Below the pieces are notes generated by a model. The model saw only the letters and a program-made list of their open reading frames with translations, did no database searches and was not told where the DNA came from. Of a stretch of 64,000 bases of DNA, positions 1 through 10,831 are shown in pieces; positions within the stretch are counted from its first letter, which is position 1, and the number at the start of each line of letters is the position of its first letter. Source of the DNA: Strigamia acuminata (taxonomy: Eukaryota; Arthropoda; Chilopoda; Geophilomorpha; Linotaeniidae); NCBI GenBank assembly GCA_949358305.1, contig OX442314.1, forward strand, positions 34,343,608-34,407,607, in the 5' to 3' direction. Position numbers and translations under genes: made by a program.

Positions 1-2
1 AA

Positions 3-1513
3 TTTTCTTCCGTCGATTGTTCGGACGCTTATGAGCAAATCGAGCTCGATAAACAGGCACAGGAAATTTTGACTTTAAACACGCATATGGGTTTGATGCG
101 CCCCAAACGTTTGGTATACGGATTCGCTGGGGCATCGGCTATCTTCCAGCGGGCAATCGATCAAATTATTCAAGGTGTTAGGCGGGTTGTGGCATTTCAG
201 GACGATACCATGACTACTGCGCCATCGAGAAGTGAACATTTGGCGGTTTTGAGAACGTTATTTGAGCGATTTAGAAAATATAATGTTTGTCTGAACCGAA
301 AGAAGTGCAAGTTCCTGCAAAAGAAAATTAAATATTTGGGACATATCATAGATAAAGAAGGAATTCATCCTACGACTGATAAAGTCGATGCGATAAACAA
401 AGTGCCGTCACCGAACAATGTTTCCGAATTGCGTTCTTTTTTGGGACTTTTGAACTATTATTGTAAATTTTTAAAGGATTTGTCAACTAAATTAACCCCT
501 TTATACAGTCTTTTGCAGGATAAAGTGGAATGGAAATGGACCGAGGAATGTGAGCGAACATTTCAGCAATGCAAGAGCGCTTTAACATCTGAGGCGGTTT
601 TGGTGCATTACGACGTTCGCAAACCGCTTCGATTGACGTGCGACGCATCGCCGGTCGGGGTTGGTGCCATTCTTTCGCATATCATGGCAAATGGCGAGGA
701 GCGCCCTATTGGTTATTCATCCCAGACATTGACGCAAGCCCAGCGGGGCTATCCACAAGGCGAAAGAGAGGCCTTGGCAATTGTCTGCGGCGTGCAAAAG
801 TTTTATCAGTACCTCGTCGGGAGAGAATTTACGTTGGTAACTGATCATCTTCCTTTAGTGGCAATATTTGGTGACAAGCGGGGAATCCCGACGTTGGCCG
901 CTGAGCGCATTCGCCGATGGGCATTGTTATTGTCTACATTTAGGTATAAAATCGAATATAAGCGCGGGTGCGAGAATGTGAATGCGGACGTTTTATCCCG
1001 CATGCCAATACTGGATGGCGTCGTTGGTGTGGAATCACACATATTTAAGTTGTCGTTCATCGATGAGATGCCGATTGTGGCGAAGAATATTGGTGCCGCC
1101 ACGAGGAACGATAGGGTGTTGGGATCGGTTCTGCGTTATCTTGGGGACGGTTGGCCGAGTGATGTGAAGGATCCAGACATTATGCCGTTTTCACGCCGGC
1201 GAGAGGAATTATCTATCGATGACGGGTGTATTGTGTGGGGAATGCGTGTGGTGATTCCGACTAAATATCGTCCGCACATTTTGGACCTATTGCATGATAC
1301 GCATTCGGGAATGGTGAAAATGAAGTCGATCGCGCGCGCGTACGTGTGGTGGCCGGGTTTGGACGCGGAGATAGAGAGCGTTGCGAGGAAATGTCATGCG
1401 TGCCAGCAGTGCCAAGCTGATCCTCCGGAGGCGCCCTTTAGATCATGGTCGTGGCCATCTGGCCCATATGAGCGCATACATATTGACTTTGCCGAATTGC
1501 AGAAAATACATTA
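3..1513 (+). pseudogene. pol: Gypsy Pol, RT + RNase H + integrase zinc finger (interrupted)
   Basis: Open reading from the window edge, so the true start is not visible. It begins in the RT palm (SDAYEQIELD). The active-site motif is FQDD at 195-206 rather than the common YLDD or YVDD, with both aspartates kept. RNase H follows (TCDASPVGVGAIL, then EREALAIV and VTDHLPL, ending NADVLSRMP). The integrase H2C2 finger (HDTHSG ... CHACQQC) and the first catalytic Asp (HIDFAE, near 1485-1493) come next. The frame then runs into a MITE at 1514 and stops at once. Before that insertion it was continuous with the integrase core at 2327. Family assignment is firm; activity is lost through the insertion. 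Confidence 0.93.
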
Positions 1514-2324
1514 GGGGGTTTCATTATATGAATGATTTTTCAATTTTGTGATTTTGCATTAATCACAAAATCATTATTTTTTGATGCCTCCAAAAATGGG
1601 ATTACATTGAATTAACCCAGTCAATTTTGCAATTGTGTGATCTGGACAACTTTGTGATTTTTGAGTATTGTCATGTGATATCTGTTCTCCCAATCACATT
1701 CACATTCACTAAAGTACAAGAGAGTGAAAACACAAAATCCCAAAATCATCTAAAAGGTAGTTTTTGTGATTTTGATGAGAAGTGATTTTGAGGCTTGTGA
1801 AAGTCAAAACAAAATGGAGGCATCCAAGCTCTATCTAAGTGGCCAACTTGTATCCTTGTATATCATCAATATGCTGATGCATCCATGACTGTATAACAGC
1901 TAGGAAACTCAATTAATGGCTCTGGTACAATCTGTGAAACTTATATTTATTAAAATGCACCTTATTAAAAAAAATTTTGTTCCATCACACAAATAGAACT
2001 AGTTATTTTGCATCACATTTTAAAATTGGTTGGGTATAACTAAAACCCAATATGGTGGATAGGAAGTCATGTGACTATTTAAATAATTGTTTTTGCACCT
2101 AATTGTTAATCACAATTTGTGATGGCCACTTGGATTGAGCTTGGCTGCTGTCATTTTGTCAAAATAGCAAAACTACCTTTGATTTTGTGTTTTGTGTATT
2201 TTTTCTGTTTTGTGTTTTTGCAATTATGCACATGATTGGTGGAACTGATACCATGTGACAAATCCAAAAGTGCAAAATTGCTAAAGTTGCAAAATTACAA
2301 AATTGTTTAATTAATGAAACCCCC
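1514..2324. mobile_element. Foldback MITE, TA target duplication (Tc1/mariner-like ends)
   Basis: The element is 811 bp and flanked by TA at 1512-1513 and 2325-2326. Its ends are inverted repeats starting GGGGGTTTCATTA and ending TAATGAAACCCCC. Removing the element and one TA restores the Gypsy pol frame exactly, which fixes the boundaries. Most of the element is a long imperfect palindrome: AAAGGTAGTTTT near 1753 matches the complement near 2170, and CCAAGCTC...AAGTGGCCA near 1826 matches the complement near 2123. No coding capacity is seen. TA duplication fits Tc1/mariner, but the family is inferred from that alone. Confidence 0.9.
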
Positions 2325-2326
2325 TA

Positions 2327-3254
2327 TTATTTGATTATTTATGATAGCTTTTCGAAATGGATTGACGTTATTCCGATGACTACAACTACATCTGAGCGGA
2401 CTATAGAGGTGTTACGGTGGAAGTTCGCGGATTTTGGAGTGCCGGTCGAGTTGGTGTCGGACAATGGTCCCCAGTTTTCTTCTGTGGAATTCGCGACGTT
2501 TTTGGCGCTTAACGGAATTAAGCAGACGTTGGTGCCGGCATACCATCCTGCCTCCAACGGCGCTGCTGAGAGGGATGTGCGAACGTTTAAGGAGTCGCTT
2601 GAGCGTATGATGACCGATGAGAAGGACAATACGACCACGAGTCACAAGATTACGAGATTTTTATTGCGATACCGGAACACTCCGCATGCAATAACGGGTA
2701 AGACCCCTGCTGAGTTGTTTATTTGTAGGAACATGCGAACGCGGTTTTCATTGGTGAGGCCGAATATGAGACGTCACGTCCACGAACGACTGGATAAGAT
2801 CTGTAACGCGCAGACTGGACGTTGTGCCCGTACTTTTGAGGTCGGCCAGGCGGTATGGATAAAAAGACACCACACACGCGGCCCAGAATGGGTGCGCGGA
2901 GTCGTTAGTTCTGTGCAGAGTTCAAGGACATATATTGTGGACGTCGGTGCGGTTTCCCGGACGGTTCACGTTGATCAGATGCGTCTGGATCGCGAGATAT
3001 CCAGCGATGGGGCAGCGCAGACTCGCGGGGATGGCCGGACCGACATTGGGGATCATGATGTGGATTTGGAGCAGGAGACACCGGATGGGGAGATTGTCGA
3101 GATCGAAGAGGATCAAGTGCCGGAACCAGTGGGGGATGTGGCAGAACACCGAGCAAACGATAACATCCAAAATAACCCAAATGTCGATGCACCGAGGCGT
3201 GAGGGTTTGCGTTCAAGGGATTTGTTAAAAAAACCGGATAGACTAAATTTATGA
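2327..3254 (+). pseudogene. pol: Gypsy Pol, integrase catalytic core and C-terminus
   Basis: Continuation of the Pol frame after the MITE. The integrase core shows YDSFSKWIDVIPM, the second catalytic Asp in SDNGPQF and the catalytic Glu in NGAAERDV. A C-terminal basic, SH3-like part follows (FEVGQAVWIKRHH ... YIVDVG ... VHVDQMRLD) and an acidic tail ends at the stop at 3252-3254. There are no internal stops. The in-frame ATG-like start inside this part is not a genuine start; the piece is the second half of a split polyprotein. Confidence 0.92.
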
Positions 3255-3307
3255 AGCATTGAAATCGTGTATTGGGATATGATATTTATTTGTGCGGGGG
3301 GAAGTAT

Positions 3308-3499
3308 TGTTATGTATCGATATGTGAATTTATAGTATCGCCCCCTAGAGGCAATTATTGTAACTAATTGAAACCACGTGTCACTTATATGATTGTACTG
3401 TCACTCACTTGAGTGATGACCTTCAGGCTGCAGGCAGCAATAAAGCTTGATCTATAGTGTGCACAGTATAGGCAGTTATCGTTTATTTAATATATAACA
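3308..3499 (+). repeat. 3' LTR of the Gypsy element
   Basis: It starts TGTTATG directly after the polypurine tract and ends ATATAACA, giving the usual TG...CA ends with a short inverted repeat. An AATAAA signal lies near 3440. At about 192 bp it is short for an LTR. The partner 5' LTR is outside the window, so the right boundary rests on the terminal inverted repeat only. Confidence 0.75.
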
Positions 3500-3757
3500 C
3501 TAAGCACCACCCCTTTGAAGTTATTTCCAGAAACATGAATATGAGAGGAATTAGATTTGCAATTCACAAGCGTACAACCCACAAAAAATAATTGCTCCTG
3601 AATCACTGCACCGGTAAGATTGTTTTGTGGTCAGGCATATCCGCCTATACTACGACATAAGATGTTTAAGATGCAACTACTGGGTCATACCAGGATGGAA
3701 TCATTTACCAGTTCCACCGGTATTCTTGTTTACTCAACTCACCTGACACATAGCTAA
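3500..3757. other. Spacer between Gypsy LTR and the next element
   Basis: No gene is seen. The first 35 bases (CACCACCCCTTT...TTTCCAGAA) resemble 22194-22230, just outside the other end of the large element, which may be an older repeat that both flanks derive from. Confidence 0.4.
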
Positions 3758-3761
3758 ATAA

Positions 3762-4358
3762 TGTGACCGTCAGGCCACCTGGGTGACCTGCGGCACTGCC
3801 ACACACCACCATACGGCCCCAAAGGTCAACCCCTCTGTGGGTGATTGACCTAGCCCGGGGAGGAGGGAGTGGAGTGGTGTGGTGAGGAGGGAGTGGAGTG
3901 TGTGAGGAGAGTTGAGAGTTGGACACGGCCTGAGAAGGACGTGTCTGCAGCAGCTCCCAGAGAGGAGAAGTAGTCATCGAGAGGGACGAGAAGTGTCCCA
4001 GGTTGAACCCCACACTCCTCACCATTCACCACGTTGATCCTCAGTGCTATGGCGGAGTCCGTAGTGCAGCCTCCATGAGCGGATACGCGGGTCGCAGGTA
4101 AGCGCGACATGAATGTTAAGTCAAACCGACCACGTCACACATTGGACTTCTGCCCAGTGTGTGACGGGTCGGTTGCCGGTGCGGCGCGCCTTCGTGGCGC
4201 CCCTGCAACGGGTAGCGGGATTCCCCATACCCCTAGACAACGACAATAAAGGCCAACCAACCAATATTGTGGGAATCTTGTTATTATTACGTGATGTATG
4301 CGTCCCTACCCAGTGTGATTAGTCCCCTAGTTACATTGGCGAGACCATACCAGTCACA
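3762..4358 (+). repeat. 5' LTR (597 bp) of the large element
   Basis: Ends are TGTGAC and GTCACA. It carries GACAATAAAGG (polyadenylation signal, about 4240-4250) and a strong splice donor at 4097/4098. Its near-identical partner is 14719-15132 plus 21992-22174. More diverged relatives in the window are 22297-22882, 23972-24428, 31108-31377, 33229-33273 and 63953-64000. Confidence 0.92.
4075..4104 (+). promoter_or_regulatory. LTR-encoded ATG and splice donor
   Basis: ATG at 4075 opens 7 codons plus 2 bases, then CAG|GTAAGC gives an excellent 5' splice site at 4097/4098. The same pattern recurs in relatives: near 22468-22498 (ATGGGC...ACAA|GTAAGT) and near 24155 (ATGAAC..., donor changed to GATGAA). 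Near 31110 only the donor CAG|GTAAGT survives. This could feed a spliced RNA to the acceptor at 7271 or 11684. The reading phase from this ATG does not open the downstream ORFs directly, so it may be only a leader. Confidence 0.55.
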
Positions 4359-4360
4359 AT

Positions 4361-4385
4361 TGAGGGCCCTGTCCGAGATTTGAAC
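4361..4385 (+). other. Primer binding site, proline-tRNA type
   Basis: Two bases after the LTR, 25 bases resemble the complement of an animal tRNA-Pro 3' end, beginning TGAGGGCC and ending GATTTGAAC. The match runs through the acceptor stem into the T loop. It has a few mismatches and one extra base, including TGA instead of TGG at the CCA complement. The assignment is from memory of the tRNA-Pro consensus and needs comparison with the host tRNA. Confidence 0.6.
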
Positions 4386-6592
4386 TTGGAAAGTTTTTTT
4401 TTGATCCGCCATTTTGTTTTGCCTTGTGCTCAACCCTTTGTTTCATTGTAGTTGGCTTTTTGTCTCAATTTTATCGTTGTCACGTATTGTTTTACTATTT
4501 GTTTCGGGTTTTGTTGCATTTTGCTTTATTTTTTGGCGGGGGGTCAATTGTATTGTTTTCCATTTTTCTTTGTTTTGGACTTGGGTTAATTGCTTTTTTA
4601 TGACCGGAATTGAAGGGGTGTTCTGTTTACCACTTTGGGTCCTGGTGGGTTTAGTTGTGGGAAGCGGGGTGCTTTTTCATTTGAAGGTTGTTAAATTGTA
4701 TTTTTCTCAGTGCTGGTGTGGTTGGGGCTCTGAAATTAATTTTTTTTCAGACGCACTGCAACCAACCAAAACATTGTGATATGTGTTTCTCTAATTGGCT
4801 TTGGGAGATTTGCTCACCCCTCGGTCAGTCACAGGGGTGCATGTCATGGTGTCTTATCTTTTGTGTTTTTCTCCCCTTGTACTGACTTGACCTCGCAGTG
4901 CTTTTGTCTTTATTTTTCAATTGCACTGTGTGTCTATTTTGGTGCCGGGTTGGGAAACATTTGTTTTTCTTCTGCCACATTTTTTTTCCTTGGTTTGAGC
5001 TGGGTATTGCTCAGATTTTTGGGAGATTTGTGCAATTTTCTTTTGTTTTATGGTAATTTTTCTTTTTGCTGGTCTGGCTGGAATTTGTTTGACTTGTGTT
5101 TTTTTTTTTTTTTGTGTGTTCTAATTGAGGTCCACTTTACAATGACAGTAGCCAACCAACACATTGGTCTAATACCACTCTTTATTTTTTTTTTTGAGGT
5201 ATGTTTTGTTTGTGTGCTTGGCTTTGGCTAGAGTCGACCTGGATGTTTCCTTTAATCATCTTGGGGCGACAACAGCTGACCAACACGTGAGCTTGATACC
5301 ATTTTTTATTATTTTATGATTTTTCATTTCTTGGTGTGCAACCTATAGAGGGAGGAACCAGTTGGGGGTGCTCAGTTTTTGTGGTTTGGGGTGTTGGAAT
5401 AGATCTGTTTCATCATCTCAAGGGCAATTGAGAGTGGCTGTTGAGTGTCTTAGAGGGTCGGCACCACACCGGACAATTGGTGGATTTGGTTCCTTGATTC
5501 CTCTCTCAGGGTCGGGCGATTTGGTGCCTTTTCCGAGTGTGTTTTTTTTTGGCGGGAAACGTGGTTGTGGTGTTGTTGTGGTGGGCGGGCATGCTGCTGG
5601 GTGCAGTATATCCCAGTTCAGCCCTGTGCCTCGCCCGGACGATGATAAACTAATGCGGTATATTTAGGGGAGCTCTGTTCATTACTGGCCAGAGGTACAT
5701 TCCTGGTTTCAGCGGTTTGAGTAATCTTTTGAATCACAGGCGCACGTACTTCCTTGGAGCACACGGAGACTGGGTTTCCAACCCTGTCCCGGGCACTGGT
5801 GGAAGCAGCTTGGCATGATTTTGGCTTTTTTGTGTTTTTGTGGCCACTTATGGCACATTTTTGTCAATTTCGCTGCCGTTCTGTCGAAATTGGGTCTCGG
5901 ATAGCGGGGAAGGCGGCCCTTGCAGGGGACTGCTTGGGTGTCGAGCCTAACGGTGTTTGCTCTCGGACCGCGCGTGGGATGTTTGTAAACACGAATTGGG
6001 TGGCTAACGGCTTTGAAAAGAGACCGTGAATCCAGCCCAACATCTTTTTTTATCTTTGTTTTCAATGTGCTGTGTGTAGATCATTTTGTGATACACGCCA
6101 CATTTTTCTCCTAATCTTTCTCTTATACTATTGCTACTCTATTTTCATATCCGGATTGGATTGGGAATGTGACACTCCTGGGGTGTGGACCTAACACATC
6201 CTGGCGTTGAACCGTGTTCAACAGTACTCTGCCCGGTCTAATCCAGATTCAGTCGCCGATTTCTCTTCACTCTTTGTCTGAGGTGACTGAGTCGATTTTT
6301 GCCTCATCAGGGTTATCGCGACCTTGATGGTGTTTTGGGTGTGAATTTGGTGCTTGAGCTAGCTATGCCAAAGGAAGCCTAAAATACGCGATTTTAGCGT
6401 TTTCAGCAGGGGTTAAAACTGGTGGCAGACGTATACACCAGCGCAAAGAAAAACGTACGACCTTAGCATCGAAGCTGTGGGGCGCGATGAGAAAAATGCC
6501 ACGAAAAATCGATATACGCAGTTTTTTCTACTTGGTTCTGGCGCGAATAATTTAGAACACGAAGGGAAAGACGAACCATGCATTGTGTTTGT
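4386..6592 (+). other. T-rich, A-poor leader of the large element
   Basis: About 2.2 kb with heavy T runs and few A on this strand (for example 8 A in 4981-5040). Open frames here (about 4414-5231) are products of the base skew and match no family. Degenerate repeats of CCAACCAACACATTG-like segments followed by T-rich runs occur near 4750, 5150 and 5270. The region lies between the LTR splice donor and the acceptor at 7271 and reads like an intron or structured leader. Confidence 0.6.
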
Positions 6593-6840
6593 TAGTTTGG
6601 GAGTGTCAGTAAACTTCCAGTCGCCCATTTCTATCTTCTGGGGCGTGGATAAATGCCGGAAAGGTGTTCGCCAGTTTCTATCTTCTGGGGCGTGGATAAG
6701 TACCAGAAAGGTGTTCGCTAATTTTTTATTTTTTGGGGCGTGGATTAAAAATACCAAAAAGTGTTCACTAATTTTTTATTTTGGGGCGTGGATTACAAAT
6801 ACCAAAGTTTAACCGCTAATTTTATATTTTGGGGCGCAGA
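6593..6840 (+). repeat. 48-bp tandem repeat, about 5 units
   Basis: The landmark GGGGCGTGGAT (last copy GGGGCGCAGA) falls at 6640, 6687, 6735, 6783 and 6831, a period of 47-48 bp. The frame across it stays open because 48 is a multiple of three, but no start or family supports coding. Confidence 0.85.
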
Positions 6841-7365
6841 GAAGAGCCAAAATTTGTTGTTGTTTTTATTGTTGTTCAATAATTAAACCTATCTTGTAAT
6901 AATTTATTATGTTTTATTCTTTATAGTACATTTTAAATCAGTGACAGATTTGCAGGACGCGGTCAGGGTGTTGAACCATTGACCTCGCGGTTCTTCTGTT
7001 CAATCGACTTTTAACCCTAAGAGCGTGAACTCTGATGAAAAAACAGGATGACACCCCTGGTGCATACCTTTTGTCTTCACCAGATGCTTCATTACTAAAA
7101 CTAGCCTGGTAGATCTTTGAAGCACCGTTAAGGCGCCCGAAGGTCCAACACATGGCCGGTGGTTGGACATTCCATCTGAAGGGGAACTGGAACCTTTTTG
7201 CAAATTACGGTTGACCTAGTTGTGGGCGGCAGTGATTGGTTAAGGTGACCCTGACGTTTGTTTGTTTATAGGAAGTGGAGAAGTTTTCGAATAATTCCCC
7301 ACTCCTAGCTTGTGCGTGGTCTTGATCACACTCACGAGACACCACTGACAAGAATCGGAAAAAGA
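6841..7365 (+). other. Leader end with a 3' splice site
   Basis: No gene is seen. A pyrimidine-rich tract ending TTTATAG at 7271 is a good splice acceptor about 95 bases before the gag-pol ATG. Spliced from the LTR donor, it would remove the T-rich leader. Confidence 0.4.
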
Positions 7366-9279
7366 ATGGCAAGCACGGAACTTGACCCGGCTTGGGCCAG
7401 AGAACTGGCCATTCTGTGCGACGTTTTTCCATGCGATTTGAAGACGCAGGATGACGTCGTGAGAATCATTAAAGAACATCAACGCGACAGGCAGCAGGCA
7501 GTGCTTGGCGCCGCCGCTGCCCGTAGCAGCGCGCGTTGGTCCAACTTTGCAGCGAAGCGGGCGCGTAAAGCAGCTGCTCGCGCTCAGAAGGAAGTTACCG
7601 AAATGGTGGAAGCTTGGGCAAGATCCACCGTTTCACTCCGGAACGATTTTTCAAAACGCATCTTTGAATTGTCCAGGAGAGCGGCTGTTGCTCAAGCCGT
7701 TGCTCAGGACGACTCGGATGTCGAGGGTGAGCAGGAAGATGCGCCAGATTTGATCGCGGGGAACGACGTGGTTGACCCCGCCGAACTCTACGACCGGATC
7801 TCGCCCTTCCAAGCTCTAAGAACGACTGAAGCAGACGAAGGCGTCGTAACAGACGGCTCGTCGCCCGGTCAGGTTTGTTTTGTCGGCTTAGCCGTTGGTG
7901 CGGTCTGGGATACTGTGAACGTGGCCGGACTGGGGAAGGATCTGCCTCTCCCGTTCGTTGACGTTCATTTTTCCGGCCGCAGCGCGGTGGCACTCATGGG
8001 TTCTGGTGCTTCTGGGCAGTATATGAGTAGTGCCGCGGTCGAGGAATACGGACTAACAGCCTCGATTGAACCCTGCGATGATTTTGTTAGGGTTATGACG
8101 GGCGGTAGAGTCACCAGTCCCGTCGGGACGGTGAACGTGCATGTCAGCTGGCAGACGGGGGCTGATTGGTTACGGTTTGCAGTGCTACCTTCCGTGTCTA
8201 ACTTCATCCTTCTCGGGTGCAGTTGGCTCGGCGAGAATGGCATTGTAATTCGCATCGCCCGGAATGATTGGTATCATATCGACAATCCGGGAGTGACGTT
8301 TCCTTTCGCCCCTCAGCCTGATCAGCTGGACGAAAAAGGCGCAAATGTTGACAAGTGGGCAAGGGTCACGCTGGAACACGGCGTTGATGCGGCCGCACTG
8401 TCGNNNNNNNNNNNNNNNNNNNNNNNNNNNNNNNNNNNNNNNNNNNNNNNNNNNNNNNNNNNNNNNNNNNNNNNNNNNNNNNNNNNNNNNNNNNNNNNNN
8501 NNNNNNNNNNNNNNNNNNNNNNNNNNNNNNNNNNNNNNNNNNNNNNNNNNNNNNNNNNNNNNNNNNNNNNNNNNNNNNNNNNNNNNNNNNNNNNNNNNNN
8601 NNNGGCGGTTCTGCAGGCAGTCGCTTCCTTTCGACCATTCATCGCGTACTCGAAGTTCGTCATCGAAACAGGTTGTATGGCGTTGCTCTGGCTTTTGTCA
8701 TCAACGAGCGCGTCAGGTCGCCTGGTGCGATGGGCGATGCAGCTGCAACAGGTGAGATTTTCGATTAAGTTTAACAAGCGTGCGGAGGACAGGATCGCGG
8801 TCGCTCTTTCAAAGGTTGGCCTAGATGACGTGGAAACGACATCGGCGGCTACGCCCGAGGAAGAAGCTGCAATCATGCTGGCCCACACGCTCGTTACGGA
8901 GAGTCTCGCTGGCACGATCATGTCTTACGACGAGGTTAGACAGGTCCAACGAGATGACCCGGACTGTAGCGCTGTCATAAAATGGTTAGATGAAGGGCAA
9001 AGAGACAACCTTCTTTTGTCCCAACTCCCACCATCCATGGCGCAATACAAACCAGATTTCGTGTTCGGTGGGTACGGAGAGTTGTGCGTCAACACCCCGT
9101 TCTCACCCGACACACCGCTAAGCAGAGCGGAGCACGGCTCGGATGTAAAAATCTTGATGCCTGCACCACTGCTTGATCGCTGCCTTGACGTCATTCGACT
9201 GCATCCTCGTTATGCGCAGGACAACGCGGCCGACATGGTGAAAAGGTTGCGGCGAATATTTTTCTGGCCAGGAACGTAG
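7366..9279 (+). pseudogene. Degenerate Gypsy-like Gag-Pol of the large element
   Basis: The start ATG at 7366 has A at -3. Residues 1-130 form an alanine- and charge-rich, helical gag-like segment (ARELAILCDVF ... KRARKAAARAQKEV). A retropepsin-like fold follows (LPFVDVHFSGRSAVALMGSGASG ... SNFILLGCSWLGENGIVI), but the catalytic DSG/DTG reads GSG: codon 7999-8001 is GGT. RT lies in or is lost to the assembly gap at 8404-8603. After it come an RNase H tail (FRPFIAYSKFVI, GRLVRWAMQLQQ) and the start of an integrase finger (RLRRIFFWPG), then a stop at 9277-9279. No integrase core or DDE residues follow anywhere in the element. Gypsy ancestry is clear; enzyme function is doubtful. The frame shown across the gap is not evidence of continuity. 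Confidence 0.8.
8404..8603. other. Assembly gap (200 N)
   Basis: Exactly 200 N, the conventional size for a gap of unknown length. Between protease and RNase H a Gypsy pol should have about 1.2-1.5 kb of RT, so the true gap may be longer, or RT may be deleted. Confidence 0.98.
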
Positions 9280-9282
9280 TTT

Positions 9283-10831
9283 TCCTTGTTCCGGTCGGAT
9301 TCAAAACTGATGGAACGTTTATCAGGCGTAGACACGACGACGCTCTCGTTACTGTCACGCCGACGAACATAATTTCGGAGTAATAAATTGCCCTGGAACG
9401 GTGACTAATTTGTAATGGTTGTATGTTTTTTTTTTAAAATCACACTCACCCATGTTCAAACACGCCACCTGTTGCTCGGCGAAATCGGTGCGTCGATCGG
9501 GAGGTCCGTGACTAGTCGCAGTGGCCGCCGATCGATCGGTACCAGTCACAAGCAGGTGATGCTGCCAAAATAGGTAGAAAATTGCTAAAATTGGTCGGAA
9601 AAGTTGATTTAGTTACCGACTTCCCGAGGACAGTTTCAGCGGTCACGTGCAATCTTCACCGATGAGCTCGCGACGCTCTTATGACGTCACGAATATCACG
9701 GCAGATCGTAGCCATGGCAACGGTCTTACACGGCACAGCCGCAATTTTTGAGCGTGTTTTCTTTCACTGCCCGAAAATCGTGGGAATTTTTTCACTAAAA
9801 AATTCGAGAAAATGCTGTGGTTGTGAAACAATTTTTTTTTATGAACTTTTATGGTGTTTTTCTCCACATCTGTTGCAAGGGATCGTCTTTCAACTAGGGG
9901 ATTGTTTATCTCACCAATTAGAGGGGTGAGGGTGTCGTGAGACCCAATCACAGGTCACGGGTCGGGGATTGTTCTATGTTTAGACAAAGTTTCTTGTTTC
10001 TGGACATCACCCCGTGTGTCACTTGTTTTCGTGAGAGCGAGCCGACAACATCAGTTTACTGTTCTTGTCTGCGTTTTTCTTTCGAGGCGTTTTTTCGTGT
10101 GTTTTCTGATCGATGAAGGTAAGCTGCAATTTTTTACATCATTTGCTGTGCTCTTCCCTCGATCTACGCCCGTGACTGATTGTTTTCTTACACCCGGACC
10201 CCGATCTTGTATAAACTAGCGTGCGGGCTGGCAGCCTTTGGCCGCCGCTCACCGCTAGAGATGCTGGCGAATTGAATGGTTTTTCGACTCGCCGCATCCG
10301 AATATCTTCACTGAAACACGGTTGATTACGGTCAACATGTGTTCGGCGAGTATTTCAAAGCAACTTTTGTGTGAGGAAACCCGAAAATTTTTGCTGTTCC
10401 CTCTCACAAAACACTTCGTAACGTTTTCTTTTGCATTGGTTTCGATTTACCATTCCATTGTTTCCCTGATTTTCTATCACTTCCGTTTCATTTTCTTGCT
10501 TCGTTTTCTTCCAATGTTCCTGTAAAAGTTTTCTTTTAAAATTTTTTAATTAAACATTTCTAATTTTTTTTTTTTGCTGCTCTTATCTTTTTTTTTGTTG
10601 TTTTTGCCTCCATTCGCCGTGTCCCCGGTTTTTTCTGTGAAACAGGTGGGTATCGGCGACAGATTCACGAGTAGAGTGGCAGAGGTTAATTTTTTTTTTG
10701 GCCCGCGCCTAACCCCTCGGAATCTGTGCATCCCCATTTCTATTGTCCCTAATTGAGGTCAAAGACCCGCAGCTGGTCACTTGAGTCATCGGCGGCTTGA
10801 TCAGAGACTGTCAGTCTAGGGGAACAATAGC
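9283..10831 (+). other. Internal non-coding stretch of the large element
   Basis: No family-matching frame is seen. GATGAAG|GTAAGC near 10116 is a possible splice donor. Runs of T near 9427, 9830, 10560 and 10690 continue the strand skew of the leader. Confidence 0.4.

Larger units (their letters stand above)
1..3499 (+). mobile_element. Ty3/Gypsy LTR retrotransposon, 5' part outside window
   Basis: The domain order reverse transcriptase, RNase H, integrase zinc finger, integrase core, then a polypurine tract and an LTR is that of Ty3/Gypsy. The 5' LTR, gag, protease and the start of RT lie before base 1. The pol frame is open apart from one MITE insertion at 1514-2324, so the element was probably intact when the MITE landed. 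A purine run (GCGGGGGGAAG, about 3294-3304) precedes the 3' LTR. Confidence 0.93.

Noticed and set aside
4414-5231. Open frames in the T-rich leader, rich in Phe, Leu, Cys and Trp
   Set aside because: They follow from T/G-rich composition, overlap each other in different frames, and lack a family match.
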